A stretch of DNA of 64,000 bases. Origin: Polycyclovorans algicola TG408 (GTDB lineage Bacteria > Pseudomonadota > Gammaproteobacteria > Nevskiales > Nevskiaceae). Positions 58,400 through 64,000 of this stretch are shown here, piece by piece. The stretch spans positions 2,598,830-2,662,829 of the forward strand of contig NZ_JOMH01000001.1 in the NCBI RefSeq assembly GCF_000711245.1, written 5' to 3'. Under the pieces are notes generated by a model. It was given only the letters and a program-made list of their open reading frames with translations. It made no database searches and was not told the origin of the DNA. The position numbers were made by a program, and so were the translations under genes. How positions within the stretch are numbered: position 1 is the stretch's first letter; every line of letters starts with the position of its first letter.

Positions 58400-59112
58400 T
58401 GCTCACGCTGCAGGCCGCGACGCTGGGGTATCGCGGTACTGCGGTTCTGCACGATGTCGATGTGACGGTGCGGCGCGGCGAGCGGGTGGTCATGCTCGGG
58501 CCCAGTGGCGCCGGCAAGACCACGCTGCTGACTGCGCTGTACCGCGCGGCGGGCGCGGCCGCGGCCCTGATTCCGCAGCCACACGGACTGGTCGGACCGC
58601 TGAGCGCGGCGCACAACATCGCGCTGGGACTGATCGACCAGCGGCCGCTGTGGCGCAATCTGCAATCGCTGTGCTGGATGCCGCGCGCCGAGCGGGCGCG
58701 GATCAGCGACGTCGCCGCATCGCTGGACCTGATCGACGCGCTCGACCACGCCGTTGACCGGCTCTCCGGCGGCCAGCAGTCACGGGTGGCAATTGGCCGC
58801 GCGCTGTACCGCGGCGGCGACCTGCTGCTGGCCGACGAACCCTGCGCCGCGCTGGACCCCGAGCGGGCTCGCCAGGCCATCGCCCACCTCGGTGCGCGCT
58901 TCGGCACGCTGATCTGCGCCATGCACGATGTCGATGCCGGCCTGCAGCTGGCCACCCGGGTGCTGGGCGTCACCGACGGCCGGATCGCCTTCGACCTGCC
59001 GCCGCAGGCACTGACGCCGACGCTGCTCGAGTCGCTGTACGGGGGCGCGACACACGGCGCCGAATCGGCACCGCAGCAGACGCGACTCACGGTTCCGCGC
59101 GGCTGCATGTGA
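58399..59112 (+). CDS. ABC importer ATP-binding protein, PhnC type
   Basis: The 237-residue ATPase has Walker A GPSGAGKTTLL (about 34-44), the ABC signature LSGGQQSRVAIGRAL (about 122), Walker B GDLLLADEP (about 141) and the H-loop MHDVD. It shares TGATG with the binding-protein gene before it and ATGTGA with the permease after it. It energises import of the ligand bound by the preceding lipoprotein. Confidence 0.93.
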   Translation: MLTLQAATLGYRGTAVLHDVDVTVRRGERVVMLGPSGAGKTTLLTALYRAAGAAAALIPQPHGLVGPLSAAHNIALGLIDQRPLWRNLQSLCWMPRAERARISDVAASLDLIDALDHAVDRLSGGQQSRVAIGRALYRGGDLLLADEPCAALDPERARQAIAHLGARFGTLICAMHDVDAGLQLATRVLGVTDGRIAFDLPPQALTPTLLESLYGGATHGAESAPQQTRLTVPRGCM

Positions 59113-60584
59113 GCCGTACCCGGTTCAGCCTGCTGGCGCTGCTGGGGGCCCTGCTGCTGGTGCCGTTCGCCGACCTGGCCATCATCACCGCCGAGCCGGG
59201 CGCCGAGCTGCAGCGCATCGCCAGCGGGTTCATCCAGCCCGATTTCAGCAATCTGCCGGTCATCCTCCGGGCGCTGGCGCTGACCTTTGCCTTCGGTCTG
59301 CTCGGCACCCTGCTGGCGGCCCCGCTGGGCCTGGTGCTGGCCACGCTGTGGCGGTTTCGCGCGGTCAGAATCTTTGCCGCCAGCGTGCGCGCCATTCACG
59401 AGCTGTTCTGGGCGCTGCTGTTTCTGCACGTATTCGGCCTGACGCCGCTCACCGGCCTGCTGGCCATCGCCATTCCGTACACCGGCATCTTCGCCAAGGT
59501 GTTTGCCGAGATCCTGGCCGAACAGCCCGACGACGCGGTGCGGCAGTTGCCGCCGGGTACCGCGCCGCTCAGCGTCTGGCTGTGTGTGCGCCTGCCCCAG
59601 GCGTGGCCGCAGATGCGCCGCTACCTGCTCACCCGCGCCGAATGCGGGCTGCGTTCCAGCGCAGTCCTCGGCTTTGTCGGGTTGCCGACCCTGGGCTATC
59701 ACCTCGGTGCAGCGCTGTCCTACGGCGCCTACGCCGAGGCCGGCGCCTACCTGCTGGCGTTGGTGGCCCTGATCGGCAGTTTCCGCCTGCTGGTGCCGGC
59801 GTGGAGCTGGCCGCTGTGGCTGCTGGGCCTGCCGTGGCTGCTGCCGGGGGAGTGGCGCCTCAGCGGTCAGGCGTTCTGGGACCTGGTCAGCCGCGATCTG
59901 TGGCCGGCGGCGTTGTTGCGCGGCGACGGGCCGGCCTATGGCCAGTGGCTGCTGCAGGTACTCCAGAACGCCATCATTCCCGGCCTGATCCAGACGCTGC
60001 TGCTCAGCGTGCTGGCCCTGGCCGCCACGGCCCTGTTGACGCTGCTGCTCTGGCCGCTGGCGATCCGCGCCGTGAGCGGCCGCCTCGGCCAGGCCGGCGG
60101 CCACCTCGGGCTGCTGGTGCTCAGGGCCACGCCCGAATACCTGCTGGCCTACCTGCTGCTGCTGCTGTGGGGCCCGTCGATGCTGCCGGCCGTGGTGGCG
60201 CTGATGCTGCACAACGCCGCCATCATCGCCTTCCTGCTGGCACGCACCGCCGATCAGTTGCCGCAGCGCGCAGACCACATTGGCGGACTCAACCACTACC
60301 TCTGGGAGGTGGTGCCGCGGTTGTTCGCGCCGTTTCTGGCCTACCTGTTCTATCGCTGGGAGATCATCCTTCGCGAATCGGCCGTGGTCGGCATTCTCGG
60401 CATCTACACGCTGGGCTTCTACATCGATTCGGCACTCGCCGAGCTGCGGCTCGATCGTCTGCTGCCGCTCCTGCTGGCCACGGTGCTGCTCAATGTTGCG
60501 GTGGACAGTGCCTCACGGCGGCTGCGGCGCTACCTCGCGCTGGACCGACAAATCAACCTCACCGCTGCCGCTCAGCGCAACTGA
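59109..60584 (+). CDS. ABC importer permease, two PhnE units fused
   Basis: The 491-residue protein contains two permease domains in one chain: residues about 45-230 (with FAKVFAEILAEQP in place of the EAA loop) and about 285-480 (ILRESAVVGILGIYTLGFYID). Single PhnE proteins are about half this size, so this is a fused pseudo-dimer needing no second subunit. It starts at GTG 59109, overlapping the ATPase stop. Its stop overlaps the convergent SIMPL gene by 13 bases. Confidence 0.9.
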   Translation: MSRTRFSLLALLGALLLVPFADLAIITAEPGAELQRIASGFIQPDFSNLPVILRALALTFAFGLLGTLLAAPLGLVLATLWRFRAVRIFAASVRAIHELFWALLFLHVFGLTPLTGLLAIAIPYTGIFAKVFAEILAEQPDDAVRQLPPGTAPLSVWLCVRLPQAWPQMRRYLLTRAECGLRSSAVLGFVGLPTLGYHLGAALSYGAYAEAGAYLLALVALIGSFRLLVPAWSWPLWLLGLPWLLPGEWRLSGQAFWDLVSRDLWPAALLRGDGPAYGQWLLQVLQNAIIPGLIQTLLLSVLALAATALLTLLLWPLAIRAVSGRLGQAGGHLGLLVLRATPEYLLAYLLLLLWGPSMLPAVVALMLHNAAIIAFLLARTADQLPQRADHIGGLNHYLWEVVPRLFAPFLAYLFYRWEIILRESAVVGILGIYTLGFYIDSALAELRLDRLLPLLLATVLLNVAVDSASRRLRRYLALDRQINLTAAAQRN

Positions 60585-61273
60585 TAGACCACGGTGGATA
60601 CCAGCCGCACAACCTTGATGTCCGGGGTCGCGGCGTCGCGGTCGTTGATGCTGATCACGCCCTGATTGGCATCACGAATCGCCCCCACCTCGCTGCCCGA
60701 ATCGGCTGCGAACTGCTCGGCCGCCAGCCGCGCGTTGGCGGTGGCATCGGCGAGAAGTTCGGGCTTCAGGGCGTTCAGTTCAGTGAAAATGAACTGCGGC
60801 GGTTCGTTGTACGCGCCAAACACCACCCCGTCGCGCACCAGCTCACCAGCGTTCTGAATGGCAGTCTTCATCAGCGGCACCTCCGCGCTGCGCACCGTCA
60901 GCGTCAGTTCGCCGCGATAGCGAAACGGTCGCGCCATGTTGCCGCCGTAGGCATCGGCCTGCATGTCCTGCACGCGCGGCAGTCCGACGCTGACCTCGGC
61001 ATCACTCACCTGCTGGCGCTGCAGATAGGCGCGCACGGCTGCAGTGTGCGCCTCGAGCCGGTTGTAGAGGGCTTCGAGGCTGTTGTCGGCCTCGCCAAAA
61101 TTGACCGGCCAGATCACCAGGTTGGCGGCCACTTCGCGCTCGGCCAGCCCCTTGACCGTGACGTTGCGGTCCGACGAACGAAACTGCCGCAGGCCATCGG
61201 CAATCTGCGTCGAGGCAACAACCGCTGCGGCGGCCAGCACCACGGCGATGATGATGTGACTGATTGAACGCAT
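60572..61273 (-). CDS. SIMPL-domain (DUF541) envelope protein
   Basis: The 233-residue protein has one N-terminal hydrophobic segment ([18 protein letters not shown]) acting as anchor or signal, followed by a SIMPL domain: [22 protein letters not shown] near 36, [15 protein letters not shown] near 118 and a conserved [18 protein letters not shown] near 180. SIMPL proteins are periplasmic with no settled activity; the E. coli relative YggE is linked to oxidative stress. Transcribed divergently from mfd. Confidence 0.85.
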   Translation of the reverse strand: MRSISHIIIAVVLAAAAVVASTQIADGLRQFRSSDRNVTVKGLAEREVAANLVIWPVNFGEADNSLEALYNRLEAHTAAVRAYLQRQQVSDAEVSVGLPRVQDMQADAYGGNMARPFRYRGELTLTVRSAEVPLMKTAIQNAGELVRDGVVFGAYNEPPQFIFTELNALKPELLADATANARLAAEQFAADSGSEVGAIRDANQGVISINDRDAATPDIKVVRLVSTVVYQLR

Positions 61274-61357
61274 CGGCAGAACTCCAGACCTGCGCGGTCG
61301 GGGATGCCGCGTCGGATCGGTACACTACGCGCCCTTCATTGCACTGTCTCGTTATTT

Positions 61358-64000
61358 GTGAACCTTACTGCCGATGCCCTGGCGGCGGCGCGTGCTGCGC
61401 TGGCGCACCCCGGTCTCACCGTCCTGATCACCGATCACGAACAGCACGCCTACCGACTTGAAGGACTGCTGCAGTTCTTTCTGGCTGACCGGCTGCGGCT
61501 GATTCACCTTGCCGACACCGAGGTGCTGCCGTACGACCCGTTCTCGCCGCATCAAGAAGTGGTCTCGCAGCGCATGGCCGCGCTCGCCGCACTGGCAGAC
61601 GGGCAACCGGCCCTGCTGCTGGCCACCGCCGACAGCGCCATGCAGCGATTGCCCCCCCGGTCATGGCTGGACGGTCGCCGCTTTGATCTCAAGGTGGGTG
61701 ATCGTCTACCGCTGGAGCGTTTCCGCGAGCGGCTGGTTCACGCCGGCTATGCGGCGGTGACCGAGGTGCAGACCCAGGGCGAGTTTGCGGTGCGCGGCGC
61801 CCTGCTTGACCTGTTCCCGATGGGCTCGACCGCCGCCTATCGCATCGACCTGTTCGACGAAGACATCGAAACCATTCGCACCTTCGACCCGGAAACCCAG
61901 CGCAGCGAGGGCAAGGTGGAACGTATTCATCTGCTGCCGGCGCGCGAATTTCCCACCGACCGCGAGGGCATCGAAGGCTTCCGTCGTCGCTACCGCGAGG
62001 CACTTTCGGGCGACCCGGCACGCAGCCGCATCTACAGCGATGTCAGCAAACGCGTGATGCCCGGCGGCATCGAGGCCTACCTGCCCCTTTTTTTTGACGA
62101 CACCGCCTGCCTGGCCGACTACCTGCCCGACACCGCCAAGCTGTTCATCGCCTGTGACTTACGCGAACAACTGGACCGCGACTGGAAGCAGATCGGCGAG
62201 CGCTTCCAGCGCTATTCCGGCGACCTGAGCCGCCCGCTGCTGCCGCCCGACAAACTCTATCTGACGCCGCGTAAGGCGCTTGATCGGCTGCTGCCGTTCG
62301 AGCGCATCGAAGACCGCCCCGCCATACAGCCCTTGCCGCAAACCCCCGACGAGGTGCTGGCCTACTGCACCGCCAGCGAAGGCCGTGTGCTGTTTGTGGC
62401 CGAGTCCGCGGGTCGCCGCGAGGTGTTGATCGAGCGTCTGCGCCGCAATGGCCTGGCCCCGGCGCAACTCGATGATTGGCCGGCGTTCGAGCAGCAGACC
62501 AAGCGCTTCAGCGTGGTGCTGGGCCCGGTCGATGAAGGGCTGATCGACGCCCACAACGGCTACGGCATCGTCCCCGAGACCGCGCTCACCGGCCGCGCGC
62601 CCACTGCCACCATCCGCCGCGCCCGGGCGCAGCGGGTCCGTGACCCCGACACCCTGCTGCGCGACCTGTCGAGCTTGCAGATTGGCGCGCCCGTGGTGCA
62701 CGTGCAACAGGGTGTGGGTCGTTATCTGGGGCTGGAGCGGCTCGACGCCGGCGGCGTCGCCACCGAGTACCTGGTGCTGGAATACGGCGGCGGCGACAAG
62801 CTCTATGTGCCGGTCGCCTCGCTGTCATTGATTCACCGCTACACCGGCGGCGACGATGCCACCGCGCCGCTGCACAATCTGGGCGCCGACAAATGGAAAA
62901 AGGCGCGCGACAAGGCGCAGTCCAAGGCCCACGACGTGGCCGCCGAACTGCTGCAGATTCAGGCCCGGCGACAGGCACAGACCGGTCAGGCACTGGCACT
63001 GGACGAACCTGACTACCAGCGCTTCTGCGATGGCTTTCCGTTCGAGCCGACGCCTGACCAACAGAAGGCCATTGACGCGGTGCTGGCCGACCTGCTCGCC
63101 GAAAAGCCCATGGACCGAGTGGTCTGCGGCGATGTAGGGTTCGGCAAGACCGAGGTCGCGTTGCGCGCGGTATTTGCCGCCGCACGCTCGGGTCGTCAGG
63201 TGTGCGTGCTGGCGCCCACCACCCTGCTGGCCGAACAGCACGCCAAGAACTTCAATGACCGCTTCGCCGACTGGCCGATTCGCGTCGCCGCCATGTCGCG
63301 CATGCGCACCACCAAAGAGCAGAAGGCCATGCTCGATCAGCTTGAAAAAGGCTCGCTGGACGTGGTCATCGGCACCCACCGCCTGCTGCAGCCCGACGTC
63401 AAGTTCAAGGATCTGGGCCTGGTGGTGGTCGATGAAGAACACCGCTTCGGCGTTCGCCACAAGGAAAAACTCAAGAACCTGCGCGCCAACGTCGACCTGC
63501 TGACGCTCACCGCCACGCCGATCCCGCGCACCCTCAACATGAGCCTCGCCGGCCTGCGTGACCTGTCGATCATCGCCACGCCGCCGGCCAACCGCATCGC
63601 CATCAAAACCACCGTGGCCGAGTGGGATAACGGCCTGGTGGTCGAGGCCATCCAGCGTGAATTGCGACGCGGCGGGCAGGTGTACTTCCTGCACAACGAA
63701 GTCGCCGACATCGAACTGTTCGGCGCCAAGCTTGCCGAGTTGGTGCCCGAGGGCCGCATCCGCATCGCCCACGGCCAGATGCGCGAACGCGAGCTGGAAC
63801 AGGTGATGCTCGACTTCTACCACCAGCGCTTCAACATTCTGGTGTGTACCACCATCATCGAGTCGGGCATCGACGTCCCCAGCGCCAACACCATTCTCAT
63901 CGACCGCGCCGATCATCTGGGGCTGGCGCAGTTGCATCAGTTGCGCGGTCGCGTCGGGCGCAGTCATCACCGCGCCTACGCCTATCTGCTGGTGCCCAGC
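61358..64000 (+). CDS. mfd: Transcription-repair coupling factor Mfd (right end cut by window)
   Basis: Mfd removes stalled RNA polymerase and recruits UvrA. About 881 of some 1150 residues are present in one uninterrupted frame, lacking the last helicase motif and the C-terminal regulatory domain. The UvrB-like N-terminal region has [16 protein letters not shown] and [10 protein letters not shown]; the polymerase-interacting domain has [19 protein letters not shown]; the translocase has Walker [10 protein letters not shown], the DEEH box ([14 protein letters not shown]), [14 protein letters not shown] and GRVGRSHH near the edge. The start is taken as GTG 61358, giving a somewhat shorter N-terminus than E. 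coli. Confidence 0.95.
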   Translation, partial: MNLTADALAAARAALAHPGLTVLITDHEQHAYRLEGLLQFFLADRLRLIHLADTEVLPYDPFSPHQEVVSQRMAALAALADGQPALLLATADSAMQRLPPRSWLDGRRFDLKVGDRLPLERFRERLVHAGYAAVTEVQTQGEFAVRGALLDLFPMGSTAAYRIDLFDEDIETIRTFDPETQRSEGKVERIHLLPAREFPTDREGIEGFRRRYREALSGDPARSRIYSDVSKRVMPGGIEAYLPLFFDDTACLADYLPDTAKLFIACDLREQLDRDWKQIGERFQRYSGDLSRPLLPPDKLYLTPRKALDRLLPFERIEDRPAIQPLPQTPDEVLAYCTASEGRVLFVAESAGRREVLIERLRRNGLAPAQLDDWPAFEQQTKRFSVVLGPVDEGLIDAHNGYGIVPETALTGRAPTATIRRARAQRVRDPDTLLRDLSSLQIGAPVVHVQQGVGRYLGLERLDAGGVATEYLVLEYGGGDKLYVPVASLSLIHRYTGGDDATAPLHNLGADKWKKARDKAQSKAHDVAAELLQIQARRQAQTGQALALDEPDYQRFCDGFPFEPTPDQQKAIDAVLADLLAEKPMDRVVCGDVGFGKTEVALRAVFAAARSGRQVCVLAPTTLLAEQHAKNFNDRFADWPIRVAAMSRMRTTKEQKAMLDQLEKGSLDVVIGTHRLLQPDVKFKDLGLVVVDEEHRFGVRHKEKLKNLRANVDLLTLTATPIPRTLNMSLAGLRDLSIIATPPANRIAIKTTVAEWDNGLVVEAIQRELRRGGQVYFLHNEVADIELFGAKLAELVPEGRIRIAHGQMRERELEQVMLDFYHQRFNILVCTTIIESGIDVPSANTILIDRADHLGLAQLHQLRGRVGRSHHRAYAYLLVPS

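Noticed and set aside
58374-60296. Open frame of 640 codons antisense to the importer genes
   Set aside because: Its composition (Gln/Arg/Ala-rich runs) is the mirror of Leu- and Ala-rich membrane coding sequence; the sense strand encodes well-conserved ABC proteins.
59348-61267. 639-codon frame overlapping the permease gene and running into the SIMPL region
   Set aside because: It switches from shadow of the permease to antisense of the SIMPL gene; both real genes have motifs.

Overview
The window is a GC-rich piece of bacterial chromosome. It reads as a gammaproteobacterium: lolB, ispE, a tRNA-Gln(TTG) and prs lie in the order usual for that class, and queA, tgt, truD and mfd are of proteobacterial type. 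Two TonB-dependent receptors, OmpA-like proteins and many acyl-CoA and short-chain dehydrogenase genes suggest an aerobic degrader of lipids or cyclic compounds, perhaps near Solimonadaceae/Nevskiales. That placement is inference, since no rRNA gene is present.

Layout. 0-3.8 kb: housekeeping genes (lolB, ispE, tRNA-Gln, prs) and a membrane-anchored EEP-family protein. 3.8-14.8 kb: an accessory stretch mixing intact genes (acyl-CoA ligase, DUF3089 lipoprotein, MddA-like methyltransferase, aldehyde dehydrogenase, AraC regulator) with relics: an SDR 3' end, a glutathione-S-transferase tail, an SDR lacking its catalytic Tyr and Lys, a heavily deleted acyl-CoA synthetase, and an OmpA-like gene cut down next to an IS3-type scrap. 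14.9-20.2 kb: a coherent catabolic run of MarR regulator, two acyl-CoA dehydrogenases, a 2Fe-2S flavin reductase and a BadH-like SDR. 20.3-30.4 kb: a histidine acid phosphatase, a rifampicin-phosphotransferase-like dikinase, TonB receptor A, OmpA-like protein A, a DMT exporter and a TetR regulator.

30.4-31.3 kb is a decayed IS256-family transposase. 31.4-45.4 kb is mainly core metabolism on the minus strand: truD, a Rad3-like helicase with an N-terminal nuclease-like region, malate synthase G, an overlapping Pat-type acetyltransferase / HDAC-type deacetylase pair, and a translationally coupled queA - DUF2298-like membrane protein - tgt operon, followed by tRNA-Leu(CAA). 45.6-49.6 kb carries OmpA-like B and TonB receptor B, a second copy of the receptor-OmpA pair. 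49.9-56.7 kb holds a tandem NTF2-like protein, a secreted helical-repeat protein, a dienoyl-CoA-reductase-like SDR with an enoyl-CoA hydratase, a ferredoxin-reductase-type flavoprotein divergent from a winged-helix regulator, and a sterol-desaturase-family protein. 56.7-60.6 kb has two small secreted proteins (one made of 10-residue repeats) ahead of a PhnD/PhnC/PhnE-type ABC importer, then a SIMPL-domain protein and the first three quarters of mfd, which runs off the right edge.

The most unusual structure is the repeated TonB receptor + OmpA-like cassette. All three OmpA-like copies keep the same acidic C-terminal tail, and two of them share their downstream non-coding sequence and terminator almost base for base.
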